Shown: piece after piece, positions 17,206 to 25,562 of the stretch
Position numbering within the stretch: the stretch's first letter is position 1
Layout: every line of letters starts with the position of its first letter
The notes under the pieces: generated by a model
Told to the model about the DNA's origin: nothing
Database searches by the model: none
Seen by the model: only the letters and a program-made list of their open reading frames with translations
Position numbers and translations under genes: made by a program
Assembly (NCBI RefSeq): GCF_900176645.1
Contig: NZ_FXAN01000013.1
Span: 62,001 to 126,000, forward strand
Source of the DNA: Burkholderia singularis
Lineage (GTDB): Bacteria; Pseudomonadota; Gammaproteobacteria; Burkholderiales; Burkholderiaceae
DNA: 64,000 nucleotides
Reading direction: 5' to 3'

Positions 17206-18136
17206 GGCTGAACGTGTTCGACAGCGCCGCGCCGATAATCAGCAACGCGAGCCAAAGCGCCATCGTGCGCGCGACGAGCGACAGCGCGGCGGCAACGTGC
17301 GCGGGCGCGGCGGGCGCGCCCGCGCCGAGCAGCGGGCGGGTTTCGAGCTGGCCGTGATAGACGGCGGGCCCGCCAATCACGACGTTCAGGCTGCCGGCGC
17401 CGGCTGCCATCACGGGGCCAGCGTTCGGGCTGTCCCAGAGCCGCGCTTGGCGGCGCCAGCAGCGCCACGCGTTCGCGGTGTCGCCGAGCAGCGCGTAGCT
17501 CGCTGCGGTCAGGCGCGCGGGCAGCCAGTTGAGCGCGTCGTCGATGCGCGCCGCGGCCCAGCCGAAACGGGCGAAGCGCGGCGTCCGGTAGCCCCACATC
17601 GCATCGAGCGTGTTCGCGAGCCGGAAGAGGAGCGCGCCGGGGCCGCCCGCGACGGCGAACCAGAACAGCGCGCCGAAGATCGCGTCGTTGCCGTTCTCCA
17701 GCGCCGATTCGACCGCCGCGCGCGACAGCGCCGCTTCGTCGGCGGCGCTGGTATCGCGCGATACGATGCGCGCGGTCAACGCTCGCGCGGCGGCGAGGTC
17801 GCGCCGCGCGAGCGCGGCGGCGATCGGCGCGACGTGCTCGGCAAGGCTGCGCGCGCCGAGCGCGAACCACAGCAGCGCGACATGCAGCGCGGCGGCAAGC
17901 GGCCACGGCAAGATCGCGATGAGCGCGGCGGCGAGCGCGACGGGCGGCGCGACGGCCGCGAGCCACGCGGCGGCGCCGGCGAGCCGGCCGCGCCGCCCGG
18001 TGTTCAGTGCGCGTTCGATGCGCACGGCGAGCCGGCCGAAGCCGACGAGCGGATGCGCGGCGCGCGGCTCGCCGACGAGCCGGTCGACGATGCAGCCGGC
18101 CAGCGCGAACAGCGCGACGGCTATGGGCGACAACAT
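17198..18136 (-). CDS. cbiB: Adenosylcobinamide-phosphate synthase
   Basis: CbiB links aminopropanol phosphate to adenosylcobyric acid to make adenosylcobinamide phosphate; it is an inner-membrane enzyme. The 312 residues have a hydrophobic start, GEPRAAHPLVGFGRL, RDTSAADEAALSRAAVESALENGNDAIFGALFW, and WGYRTPRFARFGWAAARIDD, all family landmarks. Two starts are possible: ATG 18134-18136, which overlaps the cobU stop as TGATG, and ATG six bases earlier (18142). I prefer the first. It overlaps cobD downstream. Confidence 0.93.
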   Translation of the reverse strand: MLSPIAVALFALAGCIVDRLVGEPRAAHPLVGFGRLAVRIERALNTGRRGRLAGAAAWLAAVAPPVALAAALIAILPWPLAAALHVALLWFALGARSLAEHVAPIAAALARRDLAAARALTARIVSRDTSAADEAALSRAAVESALENGNDAIFGALFWFAVAGGPGALLFRLANTLDAMWGYRTPRFARFGWAAARIDDALNWLPARLTAASYALLGDTANAWRCWRRQARLWDSPNAGPVMAAGAGSLNVVIGGPAVYHGQLETRPLLGAGAPAAPAHVAAALSLVARTMALWLALLIIGAALSNTFSHV

Positions 18137-18673
18137 CAGCATTGCGCACCGCCCGCCGGTTTGACGCGAACCGGCAGCCCGGCGACGAGCAGCGTCACGC
18201 GCGTCGCGAGCGCGGCGATGCGCTGGTTGACGCGGCCGAGCGTATCGACGAAGCGCCGCGTTTGCGCGCCGAGCGGCACGACGCCCAGACCGATTTCGTT
18301 GCTGACGACGATCACCTGCGCACGCGTCGCGCGCAGCGCCGTTTCGAGTTCGGCGATGCTTGCGTCGGCGAGCGCGTCGTCGACGCCCGGGCCGTCGGCG
18401 GGGCACAGCAAATTCGTGAGCCAAAGCGTCAGGCAATCGACGAGCACGCACGCATCCGGCGCGTCGAGCCGCGCGATCGCCAGCGCGAGTTCGACAGGCG
18501 CTTCGACGAGCGCCCAGTCGGCCGGCCGGCGCGCGCGATGATGGGCGACGCGCGCGGCGAACTCGTCGTCGCCGATGCGGGCGGTCGCGATATAGGTGAC
18601 GGGCCGGCCGCTTTCGGCGGCGAGCCGTTCGGCATGCGCCGCCGAGAACGAAGGTGAGGTCGAGCGGAGTCAT
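18136..18673 (-). pseudogene. cobU: Broken adenosylcobinamide kinase/guanylyltransferase (P-loop deleted)
   Basis: CobU (CobP) phosphorylates adenosylcobinamide and transfers GMP to it. The start MTPLDLTFVLGGA (ATG at 18671-18673) is normal, but the Walker A motif that should follow (GARSGKS) is missing. The text jumps to the codons for HAERLAAESGRPVTYIATA in another frame, which then continue correctly through VLVDCLTLWLTN, VSNEIGLG and VNQRIA to the stop at 18136. Comparing with the family, about 20 bases (a length of 2 modulo 3) are gone at about 18634-18640. The first ATG in the C-terminal frame is only at 18447. The gene should be inactive unless this is an assembly error. Confidence 0.88.
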
Positions 18674-19202
18674 CGCGTGATTGTAGCGGGCCGCGCGATA
18701 ATGCGGCTTGCGTGATGTGGCGTGCACGAAGGCGGACGGGTTCGAGGGCGCTTTGCGCGGCGCACCGAAGGGGTGTTTCGCGTGCGGTTGCAGCGCGCGT
18801 TTTGATCGAGGCGGGGGCAGACGTCATCGTCGAGCGATGTTGTGACGCAGGCGTCGATCGTTTCGATTCGCGCTTGGTTGGCGCTTGGTTTATGTTCGAA
18901 CCGTGCTCGAAGTCGTGCTTAACCTGGGCCCGATCCGCGCCTAACCGGTGGGCGGATCGCGCCTGGGGCACACTTGGGCCGCTTGGGGCCGCACGCGGGT
19001 TGCTCCCGGACCGCCACCGGATCACGCTCGGACCGCACGCAATCCGCGCCCGGGTACCGCGCATCGAACCGGCATGCCGCTCGGCGGTTCCACGCTCGCG
19101 GCCCGGTTCACCGCGCCGTTTTACCGACCCGTTTCTCAACCCGTTTCGCAACCCGTTTCACCAACCGATTTTGCCGATTCCCATTTCGTCCGCACCGATA
19201 CG
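18674..19202. other. Gene-free stretch between divergent cobU and cobQ
   Basis: About 530 bp with no convincing coding region. It should hold the promoters of the minus-strand cobU operon and of cobQ. The part just before cobQ contains a short tandem repeat (19127-19162). I looked for a second B12 riboswitch and did not see its conserved boxes. Confidence 0.5.
19127..19162. repeat. Three tandem copies of a 12-bp unit
   Basis: Three consecutive copies of ACCCGTTTCnnn (19127-19138, 19139-19150, 19151-19162), followed by a decayed fourth (AACCGATTTT). It lies 40 bp upstream of the cobQ start, where copy-number change could alter expression or the leader length. Confidence 0.8.
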
Positions 19203-20726
19203 ATGACCGCTCACGCTTTTGCTTCGCTTCCACGCCCGCGCGGCACGCTGATGATCCAAGGTACGACGTCCGACGCGGGCAAGAGCACGCTGGTCGCGGG
19301 CCTGTGCCGGCTCGCGCGCCGCGCGGGCGTGCGCGTCGCGCCGTTCAAGCCGCAAAATATGGCGCTCAACAGCGCGGTCACCGCCGACGGCGGCGAGATC
19401 GGCCGCGCGCAGGCATTGCAGGCGCTCGCGGCCGGCATCGACGCGCATACCGACCTGAACCCGGTGCTGCTCAAGCCCACCGGCGATCGCGGCGCGCAGG
19501 TCATCATCCACGGCAAGGCGCGCATGAATCTCGACGCGCGCGCGTATCACGGCTACAAGCCCGTCGCGATGCAAGCCGTGCTCGAATCGTACCGCCGGTT
19601 GCAACGCGGCTATGACGCGTTGATCGTCGAGGGCGCGGGCAGTCCCGCCGAAATCAATCTGCGCGAGGGCGACATCGCGAACATGGGGTTTGCCGAAGCC
19701 GTCGATTGTCCGGTCGTGCTGGTCGCGGACATCGATCGCGGCGGCGTGTTCGCGCATCTCGTCGGCACGCTCGCGTGCTTGTCGGCGAGCGAGCGTGCGC
19801 GCGTGCGCGGCTTCGTGATCAACCGGTTTCGCGGCGATCCCGCGCTGCTCGAACCGGGGCTGCGCTGGCTCGAGCAGCACACGGGCAAGCCCGTGTTCGG
19901 CGTGCTGCCGTATCTGCACGGGCTCATGCTCGACGCGGAGGACATGCTGCCGAAGGCCGCGCGCTCGGCCGCGGCGGGCGGCGACGCCGGCGTGCTGCGC
20001 GTCGTCGTGCCCGCGCTGCCGCGAATCAGCAACCATACCGATTTCGATCCGCTGCGCGCGCATCCGCGCATCGACTTCACGTATTGGAAGAGCGGCCCGG
20101 TGCCGGCCGCCGACCTGCTGATCCTGCCCGGCTCGAAGCACGTGCTCGCCGATCTCGCGTGGCTGCGCGAGGCGGGGTGGGAGGCCGTCGTCAAGCGCCA
20201 TCTGCGCTACGGCGGCAAGCTGATCGGCATCTGCGGCGGCATGCAGATGCTCGGCGCGACGCTCGACGATCCGCACGGCGTCGAGGGCGCGGCGGGTGCG
20301 GCAAGCGCGGGCTTCGGCTTGCTCGATTACGCGACGACGCTCACGCGCGAGAAAACGCTCGTCAACGTGACGGGGCGGCTTGCGGGTCGGCTTGCGTTAG
20401 GCGGCGCGCCCGCGCGCGTCGCGGGCTACGAGATCCACATGGGGCAGACCCGCGGGCCGGCACTCGCGTCGCCCGCGCTCATGCTTGCCGGGCCCGACGG
20501 CGAGCGGCCGGACGGCGCGGTGTCGGCGGACGGACAGATTCTCGCGACCTACGTGCACGGCCTTTTCGACACGCCCGACGCGTGCGCGGCGCTGACCGAA
20601 TGGGCGGGGCTGGATGGCGCGGCGCCGGTCGATTATCCGGCGCTGCGCGAGGCATCGCTGGAGCGGCTGGCGGATACGCTCGCCGAGCATTTGGATATCG
20701 AGCGGGTGTTCGGCGCGTTTGCGTGA
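19203..20726 (+). CDS. cobQ: Cobyric acid synthase
   Basis: CobQ (CbiP) amidates four side chains of adenosylcobyrinic acid diamide using glutamine and ATP. The 507-residue product has the N-terminal nucleotide-binding motif [12 protein letters not shown] (residues 18-29), [21 protein letters not shown], and a C-terminal glutamine amidotransferase domain with the nucleophile in [10 protein letters not shown] and the histidine in YVHGLFD. The frame is open back to 18948, but the family start is ATG 19203. It stands alone on the plus strand, divergent from the cobU operon. Confidence 0.96.
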   Translation: MTAHAFASLPRPRGTLMIQGTTSDAGKSTLVAGLCRLARRAGVRVAPFKPQNMALNSAVTADGGEIGRAQALQALAAGIDAHTDLNPVLLKPTGDRGAQVIIHGKARMNLDARAYHGYKPVAMQAVLESYRRLQRGYDALIVEGAGSPAEINLREGDIANMGFAEAVDCPVVLVADIDRGGVFAHLVGTLACLSASERARVRGFVINRFRGDPALLEPGLRWLEQHTGKPVFGVLPYLHGLMLDAEDMLPKAARSAAAGGDAGVLRVVVPALPRISNHTDFDPLRAHPRIDFTYWKSGPVPAADLLILPGSKHVLADLAWLREAGWEAVVKRHLRYGGKLIGICGGMQMLGATLDDPHGVEGAAGAASAGFGLLDYATTLTREKTLVNVTGRLAGRLALGGAPARVAGYEIHMGQTRGPALASPALMLAGPDGERPDGAVSADGQILATYVHGLFDTPDACAALTEWAGLDGAAPVDYPALREASLERLADTLAEHLDIERVFGAFA

Positions 20727-20765
20727 GGGCGGAACTCGGCGAACCGATCGAGCCGGAGGCTGAAT

Positions 20766-20912
20766 TCACTTGAGCACCCGGATGGGCGATCCGACGCGCT
20801 TCGGATTATCGATGATGCCGCTGAACCAACCGGCGGCGGCGAGCGTATTGACGAGCACTGCGCCGGCGAGCGTGAGCCCGCCTGGCCTCCCCCCGTCAAC
20901 GCAATGGCCGGC
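20766..20912 (-). pseudogene. Possible C-terminal remnant of an unknown gene
   Basis: A minus-strand frame of 48 codons between two stops (TAG near 20913, TGA at 20766-20768) reads as a hydrophobic helix followed by a polar tail (GLTLAGAVLVNTLAAAGWF, then IIDNPKRVGSPIRVLK). It has no usable ATG and no ribosome site. It looks like the end of a membrane-associated protein left by decay, but it is short and I cannot name a family. It could be chance. Confidence 0.25.
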
Positions 20913-21019
20913 CTAGTTGCGACCGGCGGCCCTAAATAGAGAAACTGCCGGCGGGCTCGATTCGCCAATTCGCCAACGAGCGGGCGGCCGCCGGGGTTGA
21001 GAGGTCAGGGGGCGCGATT

Positions 21020-22135
21020 TCAGCGTTCGAGCAAAATGCCCAGCATCCGCCGCAGCGGTTCGGCGGCGCCCCACAAAAGCTGATCTCCGACGGTAAACAC
21101 GCTGTACAGATTGTCCGCGAGCCCGAGCTTGCGCAGACGCCCGACGCCGACCTTCAACGTGCCGCTCACGGCCGCGGGCGACAACCGCTGCAACGTATCC
21201 GTCCTGAGATTCGGCACGTACTCGACCCATTCGTGCGCGTTTTGGATGATCGACTCGAGCCGATGAACGGGCAGATCCTCCTTCAGCTTCAGCGTGACGG
21301 CCGCCGCATGGCTTTGCAGCACGGGCACGCGGATGCACAGGCCGTCGACGCCGATCGTGCCAGGCGGCAGGCCGAGGATCTTGTTGGTTTCGACTTCGCC
21401 CTTCCACTCCTCGCGGCTGATGCCGTTGCCGAGATCCGCGTCGATCCACGGAATCAGGCTGCCCGCCAGCGCGACGCCGCCGAACGCATCGCGCGGCAAC
21501 GCGGGATCGGCAAGCGCGTCGCGCGCCTGCGCGACGAGGTCGATGACCGGCGTGCCCGGATCGTCGAGCGCGTTTCGCACCTTGTCCGACAGATGCGCCA
21601 TCTGCGACAGCAATTCGCGCACGTTCGCGGCGCCCGCGCCGGACGCGGCCTGATAGGTCATCGTGCTGAGCCAGTCGACGAGGCCCTCTCGGAACAGACC
21701 GGCCAAGCCGAGCAGCGTCAGCGTGATCGAGCAATTGCCGCCGATGAAGTTCTTGATGCCGGAATCGAGCCCCGCGTGGATTTGCTCGTGATTGAGCGGG
21801 TCGAGCACGATGATCGAATCGGCGTCCATCCGCTTCGCCGATGCGGCGTCGATCCAGTAGCCGCTCCAGCCGCCGCCGCGCAGATCGTTGTAGACCGCCT
21901 TCGTATAATCGCCGCCCTGGCAACTGACGATGACGTCCATGTCGGCGAGTTGCGGAATCGACGTGGCATCGAGCAACGTGCGCCGGGCGCCGAGCGCGTC
22001 GACATGCTCGGCGCCGGCCGACGACGTGCTGAAGTAATAAGGCGAAATGCGCTTGAAATCCCCTTCGTCGAGCATCCGCTTGACGAGCACCGAGCCCACC
22101 ATGCCGCGCCAGCCGATCAAGCCCACTTTTTTCAT
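21020..22135 (-). CDS. asd: Aspartate-semialdehyde dehydrogenase, divergent stand-alone copy
   Basis: A 371-residue enzyme of the E. coli-type Asd family, which reduces aspartyl phosphate to the semialdehyde for lysine, DAP, threonine and methionine synthesis. The NADP-binding GWRGMVGSVL (residues 8-17), the nucleophile in GGNCS (Cys135), Gln162 in TYQAASG and the late RVPVLQSH (Arg269, His276) are in place. The last segment differs from the RIGALRCHSQ usual in this family. It starts with a good AGGAG site, stands alone, and is not beside leuB where Burkholderia normally keep asd, so it is probably a second copy. Confidence 0.9.
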   Translation of the reverse strand: MKKVGLIGWRGMVGSVLVKRMLDEGDFKRISPYYFSTSSAGAEHVDALGARRTLLDATSIPQLADMDVIVSCQGGDYTKAVYNDLRGGGWSGYWIDAASAKRMDADSIIVLDPLNHEQIHAGLDSGIKNFIGGNCSITLTLLGLAGLFREGLVDWLSTMTYQAASGAGAANVRELLSQMAHLSDKVRNALDDPGTPVIDLVAQARDALADPALPRDAFGGVALAGSLIPWIDADLGNGISREEWKGEVETNKILGLPPGTIGVDGLCIRVPVLQSHAAAVTLKLKEDLPVHRLESIIQNAHEWVEYVPNLRTDTLQRLSPAAVSGTLKVGVGRLRKLGLADNLYSVFTVGDQLLWGAAEPLRRMLGILLER

Positions 22136-22655
22136 TTGTTGCTCCTACAGGTAAAGGTTATAGGGCCCGGGTGGGCAATTCGTTGGTTTCGCCGCTGCGC
22201 GCCTGGTTTCGGCGACGCCATCGCCGCGTTGACGCTCTTGTGTCGGCCCGGGGTTGAATCGGTGCGCTATCCGCGTTGATGCGTTTGCCCGGGAGCCGTG
22301 CTTCGCTTTGCGCGGGCCATGCATCGAAGTGGATTTTCAAGTGATGCGATTCGGCGAGAATACTTTGTCGCCAATTGATCGTCTATCGGTTGTTCCCGCG
22401 ATGAAGGGAACCCTACGCGTCGCGTAATGCGGAGCGAGTAAATGATCGCAAGCGGTCAGCCGATCGGCAAGCTGGGGGTACGACGTGCGACATGACGATC
22501 AGATCTGGAAAATCCGCCGATTTTTAAGTGAATTCGTGCATTCATGACGATGATGAATAGAGTGGAATGTGGGCTGACTTTCGACATGATTTTTCCGAAT
22601 TTAAATAATGAATAAAATTGCGGATTGCGCATCACGTTGCTCCGGTATATAAAGC
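22136..22655. other. Gene-free, partly AT-rich region upstream of asd
   Basis: About 520 bp without a convincing gene on either strand. From about 22320 the base composition drops well below the surrounding level, with stretches such as TTTTTCCGAATTTAAATAATG. It should contain the asd promoter (a TATAAC-like -10 lies near 22160 on the minus strand) and otherwise looks like decayed or acquired DNA. Confidence 0.45.
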
Positions 22656-22686
22656 AAAAAAATGGCGCGCCCGTTGTGGGCGCGCC
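22656..22686 (-). terminator. Strong intrinsic terminator with no obvious gene
   Basis: A perfect 9-bp GC stem (22664-22672 with 22678-22686, loop GTTGT) is followed on the minus strand by seven T residues (complement of 22656-22662). This is one of the best terminators in the window, yet no recognisable gene ends here. Confidence 0.8.
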
Positions 22687-22800
22687 CTGGGCATGGCGCA
22701 CCTTCCCAAAAAACGGCGCTTCTCCTTGGGCCGCAAGGAGGTGGCGAGAGAGGCAGGGCCCGCCACAGTAGGCACCGCAAACCGACATCGTCATCGCCTT
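22656..22800 (-). ncRNA. Candidate small structured RNA ending in a strong terminator
   Basis: Read on the minus strand, this interval has three stems in a row. The first pairs 22761-22766 with 22741-22746, the second pairs 22734-22740 with 22722-22728 (7 bp, 5-base loop), and the third is the terminator at 22656-22686. A -10-like CTATAA lies just upstream (complement of about 22809-22814), with only a poor -35. A frame beginning near 22785 runs straight through the terminator, so a leader peptide is unlikely. It could be an independent small RNA or a far-upstream attenuated leader of asd. I do not recognise the family. Confidence 0.4.
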
Positions 22801-23208
22801 TCTAAGGTTTATAGATCGCCCGTGCCGGAGGCGTTTGACGCAGAGGGGCTGGAGCTGAGGCTCGGCATTCGAATTCTTCGCTTTAAGTCGGGTTTTCCAC
22901 TCGCAGAAAATGGTTTGATGCATCTTGGCACGGAAGCGTTGCCGATTAACTTTGAATGCCGTATCGACAAACCGAGGCGCGAGGTCCATGCGGATGCCGG
23001 GAACGGCCCGATGCGTTGCGCATGAAAAGCCGTGCGCTTATTTTCGTGAGGGCGAGTCGTGCGCAGTGAGACTATTTGCATTAGAAGATCTGTTATTCCA
23101 CGGCATCGTTGTGAATTCGAGCAATGTGCCGACGGTTTTTCCCAAGGCGTCGGAAACCCGTGACTCATGCTTTGATCCACTATTTTTGCGCAGCGGCCCA
23201 CTGTTAAG
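22801..23208. other. Gene-poor stretch before the LysR gene
   Basis: Several open frames of 90-150 codons overlap here on both strands (for example 22618-23025 plus and 22809-23267 minus). None has a convincing ribosome site, domain or composition, and I regard them as chance. It lies on the divergent side between asd and the LysR gene. Confidence 0.4.
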
Positions 23209-23227
23209 CTAGCGCATAAATCGCTAG
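23209..23227. promoter_or_regulatory. Palindrome just before the LysR start codon
   Basis: A perfect inverted repeat CTAGCG-7 bases-CGCTAG (23209-23214 and 23222-23227) ends 6 bp before the ATG at 23234. Position and symmetry suit an autoregulatory operator of the LysR protein it precedes. No experiment supports it. Confidence 0.5.
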
Positions 23228-23233
23228 TGAGAT

Positions 23234-24139
23234 ATGAACGTGAAACACAGCTCGACTGCGCGGCCACCGCTTGCGAACCTTGAAACCGTCTGCCTGGTCG
23301 CCCGGGAAGGATCGCTCAGCGCTGCCGCGAGCGTGAGCGGCATCACGCATGGCGCGGTCAGCCGCCGCATCAGCGCCGTGGAAAACTGGCTCGGCATTCC
23401 GCTCTTCGAGCGTCATGGCCGTGGCGTTCGCTTGACTCCCGACGGCCAGCGTTTCGTGGGGCGCATCGAGGAGGCGTTCAGCATCATCGACAACGCAGCG
23501 GTCCAATGGCATGCGCATGGCCGCGCTCGTCAGGTGAAGATGAGCGTTCTGCCCGCGTTTGCCGAGCTTTGGCTTTTCGAACGCCTGGGTGCGCTCGAAG
23601 CTGGCCCTCCGCCGCTGAGAGTCCAGTTGGACATCAGCTCCCGCTTATCGGATGTATCGGGCGGGGAAGTCGATTTGGCGATCCGCTATGGCCGCGGAAC
23701 CTGGCCGAATGTCCATGCGGAGTTATTTTTCGCGGAGACGTTGTATCCCGTCGCTCATCCCGATCTCGCGGCGAAACTGTCAGCCGACGACGGCGTCGAG
23801 TGGCTTAGTTTTGCGCTGCTGCATGATTCCGACCTGACCGGCTGGCGAACCTGGTTGGCCGGGCAAGGGCACGGCGTAAAGCCGAGAGTGCAAGACCGGC
23901 GCTTCGAGGATTACAGCCTGGTGCTCGCCGCCGCCCAGGCCGGCTTGGGCATCGCGTTGGCGCGCATGCCGCTGGCGCAATCGTGGCTGCGTAAAAACAG
24001 GCTGGTTCGATTGAGCCGCCGCGTTGTCGAGAGTCCGCTTGGATACTATTTGGTCACGGCCAAACATGAGCGGCGGCCGGAAATCCTCGCGTTGATGGAG
24101 CGGTTGCGCGCGGAAAGCGGGAAAAAGTCATCTGCGTGA
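23234..24139 (+). CDS. LysR-family transcriptional regulator (GcvA-like)
   Basis: A 301-residue LysR regulator. The DNA-binding helix-turn-helix lies at about residues 12-70 (LANLETVCLVAREGSLSAAA, then VSRRISAVENWLGIPLFER) and a type 2 periplasmic-binding-fold effector domain follows, with the GcvA-like patterns EVDLAIRYGRG and LVLAAAQAGLGIAL. It is less GC-rich than the core genes and stands alone, divergent from asd by 1.1 kb. Its targets are not visible beyond the palindrome at its own start. Confidence 0.9.
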   Translation: MNVKHSSTARPPLANLETVCLVAREGSLSAAASVSGITHGAVSRRISAVENWLGIPLFERHGRGVRLTPDGQRFVGRIEEAFSIIDNAAVQWHAHGRARQVKMSVLPAFAELWLFERLGALEAGPPPLRVQLDISSRLSDVSGGEVDLAIRYGRGTWPNVHAELFFAETLYPVAHPDLAAKLSADDGVEWLSFALLHDSDLTGWRTWLAGQGHGVKPRVQDRRFEDYSLVLAAAQAGLGIALARMPLAQSWLRKNRLVRLSRRVVESPLGYYLVTAKHERRPEILALMERLRAESGKKSSA

Positions 24140-24674
24140 CGGGCCACGCCCGGCGGGTTGGGGCGGGCAATACGTTTTTCGTCCATGCGCCCGGTTCGCG
24201 TTTGCGTCATTCCGTGGGCCGGCGAGACGGACGGTGGATTTGAGTCGCCGGCGCCGCAGCCGTTTGTGCAACAAAGAAAGGGTGTGAGCATGCCTCATGC
24301 CGGTGGGATTCGGCGGCCGGTCGTTCCGGTCATTCAGCGCAGGTAGATAGACGCCGGCGCGACGTCACGCGTCGCGTCGCTTGGCAACGCATCGTGAATG
24401 CGATGCGCGCCGTCTGCGATGCCGGTCGAGCGGTATGGCACCGGCGCGCAGATCGAGTGCGAAGGGTGACACGCGATAGTGGTCAGGCCCCATATAGAAT
24501 GACGCGGGTGCTCGACGCCGGAACGTTCCGGCGGCCGACCGTTCGTCCGATCAACGCGACGGTCGCTTCGGCGCAACGTCATTTGCCGATATCATCGCTC
24601 CCTGTATCCGCTTTTTTTCGCGGCGCGGCGGCGCACGCTCGCCGCCGCGCCGCGCGGCTTCCTCGGGGGAATTC
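24140..24674. other. Gene-free stretch between the LysR gene and parA
   Basis: About 535 bp. Short frames on both strands (up to 94 codons) lack ribosome sites and family features. A GGGGGA ribosome site for the ParA gene lies at its very end. I see no RNA gene or repeat. Confidence 0.45.
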
Positions 24675-25310
24675 ATGACGGTGATCGTGGTGGCGAATCC
24701 GAAGGGCGGCGTTGGCAAGAGCACGCTGTCCACCAATCTGGCTGGGTATTTTGCGGCGCAGGGCGCGTGGACCGCGCTGGCCGATCTCGACCGGCAGCAG
24801 TCCGCGCATACGTGGCTCGACCTGCGCCCGGCGGCGCTGCCCGTGATCGAGACCTGGGCGCTCGATCCCGATACTCCGTCCAAGCCGCCGCGCGGCCTCG
24901 AATACGCGATCGTCGATACGCCGGCCGGCTTGCACGGCAACCGCCTGAACGTCGCGCTCGAGTTTGCCGATAAGGTGATCGTGCCGCTACAGCCGTCGAT
25001 GTTCGATATTCTTGCGACGCAGCAATTCCTTCAGCGGCTCGCCAGCGAGAAGGCGGTAAAAAAGGGGACGATCGAGGTCGGCGTTGTCGGGATGCGGGTC
25101 GATGCGCGCACGCGCTCGGCCGAGCAGCTTCACCGTTTCGTCGAAGGGCTCGATTTGCCCGTGCTCGGCTACCTTCGCGACACGCAGAACTATGTCCAAC
25201 TTGCCGCACATGGGCTGACGCTTTGGGATGTTGCGAAAAGCCGCGTCGACAAGGATCTCGAACAATGGCTGCCGATCGTCGAGTGGGCGGAGCGAAAAAA
25301 GGCGCGATAG
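24675..25310 (+). CDS. Orphan ParA-family ATPase
   Basis: A 211-residue ATPase of the ParA/MinD class. The deviant Walker A is NPKGGVGKST (residues 8-17), switch I lies around DLDRQQSAHTW, and switch II around VDTPAGLHG; DNA-partition ParAs have DTPP or DTPA here. There is no N-terminal DNA-binding domain and no parB next door, so it is a small stand-alone member. Such proteins often position cellular cargos such as chemosensory arrays or carboxysomes. The place beside panD, panC and scpA is a conserved betaproteobacterial order, which says little about its job. Confidence 0.85.
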   Translation: MTVIVVANPKGGVGKSTLSTNLAGYFAAQGAWTALADLDRQQSAHTWLDLRPAALPVIETWALDPDTPSKPPRGLEYAIVDTPAGLHGNRLNVALEFADKVIVPLQPSMFDILATQQFLQRLASEKAVKKGTIEVGVVGMRVDARTRSAEQLHRFVEGLDLPVLGYLRDTQNYVQLAAHGLTLWDVAKSRVDKDLEQWLPIVEWAERKKAR

Positions 25311-25562
25311 CGGCGCATTCGGACGGCGGCATGCCGCCGGGGCAGGATGGGACGATAGATCTGCGACCTGCCTGCCGGGGCGTTTGATCAGCGCACATCA
25401 CAGCGCGATCGCGAATGGCGCTCGCGCAGCGCGGGCGGGTATCGGGAAAAGCGTTTGTCTGCCCGGGAGGCCCGGCGGCGCGCCGCGCGTCGTGAGCCGC
25501 AAAAAGTGCGGCATCCCGAAGCGCGGGTATCGGCCGGCGCCGCGCCGAGCGCGGCAGCATGG

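Noticed and set aside
18674-19202. A second B12 riboswitch before cobQ.
   Set aside because: None of the conserved boxes was found.
22456-22785. A possible cysteine-rich small peptide starting near 22785 (SVCGAYCGGPC).
   Set aside because: It has a fair ribosome site, but the frame passes through the perfect terminator at 22656-22686 and on for 65 more codons, so a translated peptide is unlikely.
22618-23025. Plus-strand frame of 135 codons, and others near it.
   Set aside because: No ribosome site or family resemblance, and mutually overlapping frames on both strands.
24334-24582. An 82-codon minus-strand frame.
   Set aside because: No ribosome site, no domain, composition like random GC-rich DNA.
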